Part shown: positions 1 through 5,693 of the stretch, piece by piece | Layout: each line of letters begins with the position of its first letter | How positions within the stretch are numbered: the first letter of the stretch is position 1 | Origin: an uncultured Anaerovibrio sp. | GTDB lineage: Bacteria; Bacillota; Negativicutes; Selenomonadales; Selenomonadaceae | Assembly (NCBI GenBank): GCA_934203205.1 | Contig: CAKPYV010000033.1 | Coordinates: 1 to 24,223, forward strand | DNA length: 24,223 nucleotides | Reading direction: 5' to 3' | Program-made: the position numbers and the translations under genes | The notes under the pieces: model-generated | What the model was told of the DNA's origin: nothing | Databases searched by the model: none | The model's input: only the letters and a program-made list of their open reading frames with translations

Positions 1-12
1 TAATGTATTCAT
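1..12 (-). CDS. start of a gene running off the left edge
   Basis: Only four codons (ATG AAT ACA TTA, M-N-T-L) lie in the window, so no function can be given. The call rests on the signals in front of it on the minus strand: a GGAGGA ribosome binding site at 20-25 and a TATAAT -10 box at 35-40. The matching -35 at 58-63 (TAGATA, 17-nt spacer) is weak. The gene would be co-oriented with the PHP phosphatase gene at 119-994 but has its own promoter. Confidence 0.45.
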
Positions 13-19
13 GTCTAAA

Positions 20-63
20 ATCCTCCATAAACACATTATACCACTAATATACACTTTTATCTA
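20..63 (-). promoter_or_regulatory. promoter and RBS of the edge gene
   Basis: On the minus strand a perfect -10 hexamer TATAAT (35-40) follows a weak -35 TAGATA (58-63) at 17 nt, and a GGAGGA ribosome binding site (20-25) precedes the ATG at 12-10. The -10 and the RBS are convincing; the -35 matches the consensus in four of six positions. Confidence 0.4.
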
Positions 64-118
64 TATAATCAGTTACTCATCTCTCCTCCTTCACAAAATA
101 TTAATAATTAAGCCATAA

Positions 119-994
119 TCACAGCTTGTGGAAAATAGGCTGCATTTTTTCAAAGGTACAGATTTCCTTAAAGCCCAGCTTTTTCAACTCCTGACTTTGT
201 TCAGCAATATAAGCTCCCAAATGCTCCGGCTTATGGGAATCAGAGCCGGTGGTGATAATTCTCCCCCCAAGCTCCTTGTATAGTGCCAAAATTTCCTTAG
301 AAGGTGTCAGCTCATGTTCTCCTTGGGCATTGTGGATTTTGTAACGGACAGAAGATGTATTCAGCTCAATTCCCTTGCCATCAGCAATAACAATTTTGAG
401 AATCTCCGCTATTTTATCCCGTATCTTGGCAAAGGGATATATACCAGCCTTGTCATAGCGGGCAATCAAATCCAAATGCCCCAACACAGAATAATCGTGA
501 TAATTCTTCACCTGAGCCAAAATTTCATCATAATAACGTTGATTGTATTCATCTTGGCTGCGTCCCTGCTGAAATTCCTGAGTCCAAAATTCCTTGTTTT
601 CCACCTGATGACAGGACATAATTATAAAGTCAAAGGGATAGCTGTTAAAAAGCTTTTGGTACTGAGGAATAGTGTGAATTTGCAGACCAAATTCCATCCC
701 CAGCTTGAGGTTTATTTTATCAGCATATTTTTCCTTTAAATCCTGATATTCTGCCACATAGGCCGGATAATCCACATTGTATTGAGGTACATTGGGGTGC
801 TGAATTTTAAGCTTTAATTCCTGTCGCTGTTCAGGAGTTAATTTGTCAGCATCCTCCTTGATACCATAGTCTACATGGTCTGTAAAACATAAATCGGTTA
901 TGCCCTTGCTAATGGCATCCTTAACCACTTGCTCCATAGGATATGTGCTATCATCGCTGTAATATGTATGAATATGATAATCTGCAAACATCAT
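119..994 (-). CDS. PHP-domain phosphatase, histidinol-phosphatase (HisK/HisJ) type
   Basis: The 291-residue protein has the metal-ligand pattern of the PHP (polymerase and histidinol phosphatase) superfamily. This comprises DYHIHTYYSDDS at the N-terminus (HxH), CFTDHVDYG, GMEFGLQ, SCHQVENKEFW, VLGHLDLIARYD, ELNTS and a C-terminal TGSDSHKPEHLG. The length and motif order match HisK/HisJ-type histidinol-phosphate phosphatases, which remove phosphate from L-histidinol phosphate in histidine biosynthesis using a di- or trinuclear metal site. No other his gene is nearby, so the substrate is unproven. The start has an AGGAGG site just upstream and two consecutive ATGs (994 and 991), either of which could be used. 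The gene begins 21 nt after the ROK regulator stop and is probably cotranscribed with it. Confidence 0.8.
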   Translation of the reverse strand: MMFADYHIHTYYSDDSTYPMEQVVKDAISKGITDLCFTDHVDYGIKEDADKLTPEQRQELKLKIQHPNVPQYNVDYPAYVAEYQDLKEKYADKINLKLGMEFGLQIHTIPQYQKLFNSYPFDFIIMSCHQVENKEFWTQEFQQGRSQDEYNQRYYDEILAQVKNYHDYSVLGHLDLIARYDKAGIYPFAKIRDKIAEILKIVIADGKGIELNTSSVRYKIHNAQGEHELTPSKEILALYKELGGRIITTGSDSHKPEHLGAYIAEQSQELKKLGFKEICTFEKMQPIFHKL

Positions 995-1015
995 GACTAC
1001 CTCCTGACCATCAAA

Positions 1016-2011
1016 TTAAAATCTTTTAAATTCACCTAACTGAATATGACTGCGCTGGGAATCATAGGCTATTTCCAGCAGACCTTTGAAAAGCGGCCTA
1101 TCCATACTGTTCAAAACCTCCAAAACCGGATGATGAATAGGCATAAAATTGTCTTTGAGCCATTGCCTCAGCTTGCTTTCATCTGGCTCAAAAGCACTGT
1201 AAATAGCTAACTTTTCTGGATTCCACATACAGATAATGGCATTGATATATCTATACAACTGCTCCTGAGCTTCCTCTATGGAGGACAAGGCCTTACTCCA
1301 AGATTTACAATTATCCAAATGACATATTTCCCCAGCAAAAAGGCTTTTGCCTCGATATAACTGATTGTTGAGGATAATACCGCTGCCAGCACCAGCAGAA
1401 GGAGCCTGAAAAAGAAAGGCAATGCTGCTTTCCTGTCCATGCTGGCCAATCACCGCTAGATTCACATCATTTTCAATAACAATGTCCACAGGGAAATATT
1501 GCTTCAAGGTATCAACCAAAGGGCATCCAGTCAATTCTTCAATATCACAGGTAAGAACATTGTTACCCTCAATAACCCCTGGAATACTAATTGCCATAGC
1601 TTTAATAGGTAAATGCAAATCAGACACCTTTTGAAGCTGTGAAACAAAATCCTCCATCTGCCAGGTAGAAGCTGAACAATCCTGCTGATAAACTATTTCC
1701 TGGCCTTGATTCAAAACCTTGATACTATTGATAATTCCTGTAGCGACTCGCTGAATCCATACCAGACAATAGAAAGCATTATTTTTGTTCAACACATAGC
1801 ATTTCTCTGGCCTTCCCCCTGTAGCCTCACGATTTAAGCCTTGCTTTAGATATTCCTCGGCTAATAGCTCCTGCAATATGGTAGTGCAGGTAGTCTGGGA
1901 AATCCCCGTAGCCTTGCTAAGCTCCTTTTTGCTGGCACTATGAGTGCGGAAAAAGAAATCCTTGATTTGCTGTTTGTGAAATTCCTTTATCTTATCTGCC
2001 CGATTGGACAT
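1016..2011 (-). CDS. ROK-family transcriptional regulator
   Basis: Residues 1-70 form a winged helix-turn-helix of the NagC/XylR/Mlc type (IKDFFFRTHSASKKELSKAT, then GISQTTCTTILQELL, and the GGRPEK wing). They are followed by a ROK (repressor, ORF, kinase) sugar-binding domain with ISIPGVIEGN, ENDVNLAVIGQHGQ and SAGAGSGIILNNQL. The usual zinc motif CxCGxxGCxE is degenerate here (GEICHLDNCKSW), so the metal site is probably altered and kinase activity is unlikely. Such proteins repress sugar genes and release DNA on binding a sugar or sugar phosphate. The ATG at 2011 is preceded by AGGTGG at good spacing. A consensus promoter and an overlapping palindrome (2032-2084) suggest autoregulation. 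The likely operon partner is the PHP phosphatase downstream; the inducer is unknown. Confidence 0.8.
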   Translation of the reverse strand: MSNRADKIKEFHKQQIKDFFFRTHSASKKELSKATGISQTTCTTILQELLAEEYLKQGLNREATGGRPEKCYVLNKNNAFYCLVWIQRVATGIINSIKVLNQGQEIVYQQDCSASTWQMEDFVSQLQKVSDLHLPIKAMAISIPGVIEGNNVLTCDIEELTGCPLVDTLKQYFPVDIVIENDVNLAVIGQHGQESSIAFLFQAPSAGAGSGIILNNQLYRGKSLFAGEICHLDNCKSWSKALSSIEEAQEQLYRYINAIICMWNPEKLAIYSAFEPDESKLRQWLKDNFMPIHHPVLEVLNSMDRPLFKGLLEIAYDSQRSHIQLGEFKRF

Positions 2012-2031
2012 GTACTATCACCACCTAAATG

Positions 2032-2084
2032 CTTTTAACGACTATCGTTGAAAGTATTATGCAAGAAAATTTTTTATTTGTCAA
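2032..2084 (-). promoter_or_regulatory. consensus promoter with overlapping palindromic operator, ROK gene
   Basis: On the minus strand TTGACA (2079-2084) and CATAAT (2056-2061) are separated by 17 nt, a near-perfect vegetative promoter. Immediately downstream, at the expected transcription start, lies a 23-bp inverted repeat (2032-2054): arms CTTTTAACGA and TCGTTGAAAG around CTA, with one mismatched pair. This is the natural place for a repressor, most simply the ROK protein itself. Confidence 0.7.
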
Positions 2085-2148
2085 GCCCCTAAATTCTAAT
2101 TTGCCGAATACATCAATTATCTATACACTTCTCGTAGGCATGGCATAT

Positions 2149-2241
2149 ACCCTTACAGGCACGCTCGCGCTATATTGATGTGCAAACCTATATCACTATT
2201 AATGGCGATATGGGAGTACCCTTTCAGGCACGCTCTCGCTA
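2149..2241. repeat. 24-nt imperfect direct repeat, two copies
   Basis: Copies at 2149-2172 and 2218-2241 share the core CAGGCACGCTC and match at 22 of 24 positions, 69 nt apart in start. The second copy overlaps the left arm of the large inverted repeat at 2209-2358. This suggests duplication of a hairpin module inside the same element. Confidence 0.6.
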
Positions 2242-2358
2242 CTTTTCTCGCCTAGCGGTACTAAAGCTCTCATGAGGCAATTCGTGGCTGACGCCCCGAA
2301 AGCTCATGAATCGCTAAGTACCGAGGCGCGAAGAGTACCTGTGCAGGGTACTCCCATA
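2209..2358. repeat. 150-nt multi-arm inverted repeat
   Basis: The outer arms TATGGGAGTACCCT (2209-2222) and AGGGTACTCCCATA (2345-2358) are perfectly complementary over 14 bp. Inside is a long nested stem: CGCCT/AGGCG (2249-2253 with 2324-2328), GGTACT/AGTACC (2257-2262 with 2317-2322), AGC/GCT, CATGAG/CTCATG (2271-2276 with 2303-2308), and an apical TTCG/CGAA plus GGC/GCC hairpin at 2281-2300. A competing 7-bp hairpin GAGTACC/GGTACTC (2333-2339 with 2347-2353) uses the right outer arm. Two mutually exclusive folds are therefore possible. Confidence 0.65.
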
Positions 2359-2378
2359 CCGCTAATTAGTGTATTCAT
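2304..2378 (-). CDS. possible 24-residue leader-type peptide
   Basis: A short reading frame begins MNTLISGMGV and ends at a TGA at 2304-2306. It is preceded by an exact AAGGAGG site (2388-2394) nine nt from its ATG, better than the site of most genes here. I recognise no family. The frame lies wholly inside the multi-arm inverted repeat, with its first third over the hairpin at 2333-2353, so translation could influence which RNA fold forms. No gene clearly depends on it downstream, because the ROK gene has its own promoter. It may be a relic. Confidence 0.35.
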   Translation of the reverse strand: MNTLISGMGVPCTGTLRASVLSDS

Positions 2379-2657
2379 CGCAAGTTTCCTCCTTGGCACT
2401 GTTTGAAATGACCGATTTTTTACGAAGGTAGTAGAATTATCGAAGATTGGCAATACCGATAAGCCTTGATGATTCGGCAACAGCCGGATGGGCATGACAC
2501 TTTTGCGTCGGGAGACTCCTGCTTTTACGTAGCAAAAGTGGCCCCGGTGTCACTCTCTATCGTTACGGTCTCTGTGAATTGGCTCAGCGACAAGCGGTAC
2601 TGGTGCGTCAGTATAAACTATCAGATCGGGCCATTAAGTCGGACAGAGCAAAAGTCG

Positions 2658-3200
2658 TTATGACCGCAGGCTGTATTTCGAAAACTTAGGCATATACAAC
2701 TTGCTCATATCTACCTGCTCCAGCTTCAGCAAAGCAATCTTTCTCTCAATCCCACCTGCATACCCTACCAAATTTCCCTTCGCTCCCACTACTCTATGAC
2801 AAGGTATTACAATCGAAATCTCATTATGGCCAACAGCATTTCCCACAGCCTGTGCAGACATAGGGCAATCACCTTGCTCCTTGGCCAATATTCTTGCAAT
2901 TTCCCCATATGTTATTGTTTTACCATATGGAATGTCCAACAAAATCTGCCACACCTTTTGTCTAAAGGGTGTTCCCATCATATGAAGCGGAGGCATAAAA
3001 TCCGGTTGCTGCCCAGCAAAATAAATATCCAGCCATTTTTTTGCCTTAGATATACTTGCATTGTCACCACTAATTATCTTGCTAGGCAGAGAGTGGGCAA
3101 AATATTTCTGCCCCTCAAACCACAAACCTGTAATGCCAATTTCATCTGAGGCCAATGTAATATTTCCCAAGATTGATTTATAAATGCTGGTATAAACCAT
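2658..3200 (-). CDS. ogt: methylated-DNA--protein-cysteine methyltransferase (Ogt/MGMT)
   Basis: This suicide repair enzyme moves an alkyl group from O6-alkylguanine (or O4-alkylthymine) onto its own cysteine. The acceptor motif IPCHRVVG is intact (Cys134), with the helix-turn-helix region GTPFRQKVWQILLDIPYGKT before it and GYAGGIERK after it. The start is taken at 3200 (MVYTS), 4 nt after the flavodoxin gene stop; longer versions run back into that gene and look unlike the family. The length is 180 residues, slightly long. The last eight residues after Pro-Lys (FSKYSLRS) read into the G+C-rich stretch downstream and may not be native. It probably forms an operon with the flavodoxin-like gene. 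The catalytic domain is complete. Confidence 0.92.
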   Translation of the reverse strand: MVYTSIYKSILGNITLASDEIGITGLWFEGQKYFAHSLPSKIISGDNASISKAKKWLDIYFAGQQPDFMPPLHMMGTPFRQKVWQILLDIPYGKTITYGEIARILAKEQGDCPMSAQAVGNAVGHNEISIVIPCHRVVGAKGNLVGYAGGIERKIALLKLEQVDMSKLYMPKFSKYSLRS

Positions 3201-3204
3201 AAAT

Positions 3205-3690
3205 TTATCCCTTTCGCAGCAGCTGCTTTCCCATGCGCTCTCCATAGGTTACAAACAGCTCCCTAAAATCATCAATATTCTGACTCATCCCCACAGGCCC
3301 CAAATGAATCACTGGCTTGCCATAGGAACTCCCTCCAGAATAAACCATCATCCCCATAACCATCATAAATACCAGCATTTCCTTAATAGCATTCTCCGCA
3401 CCACCGTGAATATACTGCTCTGTGGCAAAAGCTCCTCCCAGCTTGCCAGCCAACCCCAATTTTCCTACATTAACCTCCAGCCAATTTTTCATTTTGCCAG
3501 TTACAGAAGCCATATAGGTTGGTGAGCCAAATATAGCCATATCCACACCTGTTACATAATCAAAATCCACATTGTCAATATTAAAGCACCTTACCTCAAT
3601 ATCTCCTGTCTTCTTCAAGCCCTCAGCAATAAAGCCAGCTGCCTTTTCTGTAGTATTAGTTCTTGAATCATAAATAATTGCCGCTTTCAT
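3205..3690 (-). CDS. flavodoxin-like FMN protein (WrbA-type)
   Basis: The 161-residue single-domain protein starts with a beta strand followed by an FMN phosphate loop (AAIIYDSRTNTTEKAAGFIA, close to the T/SxTGxT loop of flavodoxins). It continues with the 50s-loop-like FGSPTYMASVTGKMKNWLE and a flavin-contact segment ATEQYIHGGAE. It resembles WrbA/flavodoxin-family proteins that carry electrons or reduce quinones via FMN. A clear AGGAGGA ribosome site precedes the ATG at 3690. It lies 25 nt after the Ppx/GppA gene stop and 4 nt before the MGMT gene, so a three-gene transcript is likely. Whether it works as electron carrier or reductase cannot be told from sequence. Confidence 0.8.
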   Translation of the reverse strand: MKAAIIYDSRTNTTEKAAGFIAEGLKKTGDIEVRCFNIDNVDFDYVTGVDMAIFGSPTYMASVTGKMKNWLEVNVGKLGLAGKLGGAFATEQYIHGGAENAIKEMLVFMMVMGMMVYSGGSSYGKPVIHLGPVGMSQNIDDFRELFVTYGERMGKQLLRKG

Positions 3691-3715
3691 ATTCTTCCTC
3701 CTAAATTCTATACCT

Positions 3716-4621
3716 TCACTTAACCAAATGAGTATAAATAAATCCCTCTCTTACCCCGGAATCACTGTAGGTAATCTGGTGACACTGAAAATGCTCTGTC
3801 AAAACCTTGGCAATAACCATGCCTGGCACTATAGTATTTATTCTATCAGGCACCTGCTTCATCAGCAACACAGCATCCTCATAGCCAATCTCCTCCAGTT
3901 GAGAAAAATGCTGTATCATTTTCTCTAAAGCCCCTGCTTCCATAACCAAATTTTTTCTTTCACAATTATAAATGCCATTATAAAGAGCGCAAGTCCCTTT
4001 AAAGGTACCCCCAATACCCAGCAACATTCTACACCTAATAGAAGCAAAAGCCTCCGCCCCTGCCAGAATTTTCTTAGCCTGTTCCTCCATAAGCCTAACC
4101 TCAAATTCATTAGGCAATACAGAGCTGCAATACTTGGTACGAAAATCTAAGGACCCCATAGGCAGACTTATTTTATCTACAATCTGACCATTTTGAAAGG
4201 CTACCAGCTCTGTACTAGCCCCCCCAATATCTGCCAACACTCCATCCTGCTCCTTAATACTGTGAACAGCTCCTACAAAATCATATTGAGCCTCCATATC
4301 CCCAGAAATAACCTCCACATGTATTCCTGTACGGCGGATAATCTCTGCCACTGCCTCCTGACTGTTTTTGCAATTGCGCAAAGCAGCTGTAGTAAAGGCA
4401 TCAACATTAGTAATATGAAAAATCTCCAAAAAAGCCTTGAATTCAAAAAGTACCTCACATACCTTGTCAATGCCTGCCTGACTCATGACATTATTTTCCA
4501 GATATGCGGCCAGACCTACCATATGTTTTTTCTTCATCAAAAAATCTATTTGCTGTCCCTTAATATCATATATGGCCATGCGAATAGTATTAGAGCCTAT
4601 ATCAATAATGCCGTGAATCAT
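3716..4621 (-). CDS. Ppx/GppA-family phosphatase (exopolyphosphatase-like)
   Basis: The protein has the ASKHA fold signatures of Ppx/GppA enzymes: GIIDIGSNTIRMAIYD at the start, VISGDMEAQYDFVGA (the ISGxEEA region, retaining a Glu), LADIGGASTEL, LLGIGGTF and DSGVREGF near the end. At 301 residues it is the short form with only the two catalytic subdomains, as in many Firmicutes, lacking the helical C-terminal part of E. coli Ppx. It probably hydrolyses polyphosphate or pppGpp. The start at 4621 is chosen because GGAGG sits eight nt upstream; an in-frame TTG at 4636 overlaps that site. It is first in the ppx / flavodoxin / MGMT cluster. Confidence 0.85.
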   Translation of the reverse strand: MIHGIIDIGSNTIRMAIYDIKGQQIDFLMKKKHMVGLAAYLENNVMSQAGIDKVCEVLFEFKAFLEIFHITNVDAFTTAALRNCKNSQEAVAEIIRRTGIHVEVISGDMEAQYDFVGAVHSIKEQDGVLADIGGASTELVAFQNGQIVDKISLPMGSLDFRTKYCSSVLPNEFEVRLMEEQAKKILAGAEAFASIRCRMLLGIGGTFKGTCALYNGIYNCERKNLVMEAGALEKMIQHFSQLEEIGYEDAVLLMKQVPDRINTIVPGMVIAKVLTEHFQCHQITYSDSGVREGFIYTHLVK

Positions 4622-4766
4622 GACAAATCCCTCCAAAAATTATTATGCTTTTCTATATTCGCTACAAAGTAAAAATATCCTTTTACCTGCACAAAAAAAT
4701 TTAAAATTATATATATACACCTATTTTATCTGCTATATCTGTTGTAACCAATTGCACTATTTGTAA

Positions 4767-4784
4767 TTGTCATAAAAATGACAA
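4767..4784. promoter_or_regulatory. 18-bp palindrome, candidate regulator site upstream of the small RNA
   Basis: Perfect inverted repeat TTGTCAT - AAAA - ATGACAA. The outer TTGT...ACAA with this spacing resembles Rex or CRP/FNR-family operators, with mismatches in the inner positions. Its centre lies about 75 nt before the expected start of the small RNA, in an otherwise A/T-rich gene-free stretch (4622-4815) that should also hold the promoter of the Ppx/GppA gene. Confidence 0.4.
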
Positions 4785-4815
4785 AAAATTATCTATATTT
4801 ATATATAAAAACAAC

Positions 4816-4844
4816 TTGCACAAATGTGAAAAATATGATAACAT
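4816..4844 (+). promoter_or_regulatory. promoter of the small RNA
   Basis: TTGCAC (4816-4821) and TAACAT (4839-4844) are separated by exactly 17 nt, placing the transcription start near the GGG at 4851. The next annotated gene starts about 200 nt further on, behind a terminator. Confidence 0.65.
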
Positions 4845-4850
4845 AATTTT

Positions 4851-4960
4851 GGGTGAAGCGTTGTGGGGACAACGCATTGTACATACTCTCCTGAGTTTTG
4901 TACAGGTGGCAGATGAGGTTGATGCAAAAGGAGCGACGATCGGTTGTCGCTCCTTTTGTA
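4851..4960 (+). ncRNA. probable small RNA, about 110 nt
   Basis: The transcript predicted from the promoter at 4816-4844 begins with GGG and folds into three hairpins. The first has a 7-bp stem GCGTTGT/ACAACGC with a GGGG loop (4858-4875). The second has TGTACA/TGTACA plus ACTC/GAGT with a TCCT loop (4878-4904). The third is the terminator at 4926-4957. No start codon with a ribosome site is present, and a frame running through it at 4816-5007 ignores both promoter and terminator. The pyrimidine loop of hairpin two could pair with Shine-Dalgarno sequences, as in known Firmicutes small RNAs. I do not recognise a 6S, SRP or riboswitch consensus. It could instead be an attenuated leader of the kinase gene at 5053. 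Confidence 0.6.
4926..4957 (+). terminator. intrinsic terminator of the small RNA
   Basis: A 12-bp stem AAAAGGAGCGAC/GTCGCTCCTTTT with an 8-nt loop, followed by a T-rich tail. Placed about 75 nt after the predicted transcription start. Confidence 0.8.
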
Positions 4961-5052
4961 TTTCAAATTTTTTCTGTTCTAATTTACCTCAATCTGTGTT
5001 AAAATAAAATATATACTTTGCAGCGTAAATTTATGTAAGGCAGGTGATTCCT

Positions 5053-5643
5053 ATGGCAAACCAAATATTTGCATTGGTAGGACCATATGCTTCCGGCAAA
5101 ACTACTTTGATTTCCAAACTCATGGACTTGGGTGTTCATTATATTCCCGTTTATAGCACCAGTGATGCTATGCGCCTAAAAAAAGACAAGAGGCTGGTTA
5201 ACTTTGTTAGTAAATCTGCCTTTGCCCAAGGGGATTGGATGGTCAAGGTAGCTTATAAGGGAGATTATTACGGCATAAAAAAACAGGATATGCTGGATTC
5301 CATCAAGAGCAACCGAATAAGTGTAACCCTTCTGGATCAGAATGGTGTTAAGCAGCTGGCTAGGCTCATGACTGCACATCTCAAAACTGTATACCTTATG
5401 ACAGATTATGTCAGTCTGGTAGATAGAATGCTGCGTCTAGGTCTTAACAATACAGATATGAAATACCATCTAGAATATGCAGAATCCAACAACGAATTTA
5501 ATTTCTGGAAATCCGCAGATTATATTATCAAGAACACCACTGATATTGATACTGCCTTTAATCAGCTTATGGCTATTATGGGACTGTCAGTGAATGCTTC
5601 TGCAGAAACCATTCAGAAGCTAAACTATATATCTAAAAAGTAA
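5053..5643 (+). CDS. guanylate-kinase-like P-loop protein
   Basis: The 196-residue protein opens with a Walker A loop (GPYASGKT, residues 10-17). Its strand order and later segments (VYSTSDAMR, GDYYGIKKQDM, LLDQNGVKQLARLM, and a helical C-terminus) follow the guanylate kinase fold. The GMP-binding signature of true guanylate kinases (TTRxPRxxE and the DY-F segment) is not recognisable, so the substrate is open; it may be a degenerate or differently specialised nucleotide kinase. The start at 5053 is set by AGGTGA six nt upstream; a GTG at 5044 lies inside that site. The gene runs against the replication fork, unlike its neighbours, and ends at a bidirectional terminator. Confidence 0.65.
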   Translation: MANQIFALVGPYASGKTTLISKLMDLGVHYIPVYSTSDAMRLKKDKRLVNFVSKSAFAQGDWMVKVAYKGDYYGIKKQDMLDSIKSNRISVTLLDQNGVKQLARLMTAHLKTVYLMTDYVSLVDRMLRLGLNNTDMKYHLEYAESNNEFNFWKSADYIIKNTTDIDTAFNQLMAIMGLSVNASAETIQKLNYISKK

Positions 5644-5653
5644 AAAATGCATC

Positions 5654-5685
5654 AAAAAACTGGAAGCCGTCGCTTCCAGTTTTTT
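5654..5685. terminator. bidirectional terminator between kinase gene and htpX
   Basis: A 14-bp perfect stem (5654-5667 with 5672-5685, core ACTGGAAGC/GCTTCCAGT) with a 4-nt loop CGTC and runs of A and T on either side. It serves the plus-strand kinase gene and the converging htpX. Confidence 0.9.
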
Positions 5686-5693
5686 AGTTTATT

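Larger units (their letters stand above)
2142..2697. other. structured stretch without a conventional gene, possible inserted element
   Basis: The 646 nt between the ROK promoter side and the MGMT stop contain no recognisable protein gene. From about 2150 to 2685 the DNA is visibly richer in G+C than its neighbours and packed with inverted repeats: the multi-arm structure at 2209-2358, a CGGC/GCCG hairpin at 2475-2486, and a long stem pairing 2490-2506 with 2532-2544. The stretch is bracketed by a 9-bp direct repeat GGCATATAC (2142-2150 and 2689-2697), which could be a target duplication or chance. No transposase or terminal inverted repeat is seen. It could be a degraded mobile element, a structured RNA or a leader region. 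Confidence 0.45.

Noticed and set aside
71..80. Three-codon frame after a strong GAAGGAGGAG site on the minus strand
   Set aside because: ATG AGT AAC TGA is too short to be a gene; the purine run may be a relic or chance.
2560..2610. CTGAGCC and CAGAGACCGTAACG on the minus strand, reminiscent of group I intron Q and R elements
   Set aside because: The two are only a few nt apart and no P7/S element or split gene is present; probably coincidence.
2466..2663. 65-codon plus-strand frame and an alternative frame read-out in the structured stretch
   Set aside because: No ribosome site, no recognisable family, and the bases are explained by hairpin arms.
4816..5007. 63-codon open frame over the small RNA
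   Set aside because: It starts at the -35 box of the promoter, has no ribosome site and runs through the terminator; the RNA signals explain the region better.
4851..5052. Known riboswitch, 6S or SRP RNA in front of the kinase gene
   Set aside because: I compared the sequence from memory with common riboswitch, SRP and 6S patterns and saw none of the conserved cores; the length is also wrong for 6S.
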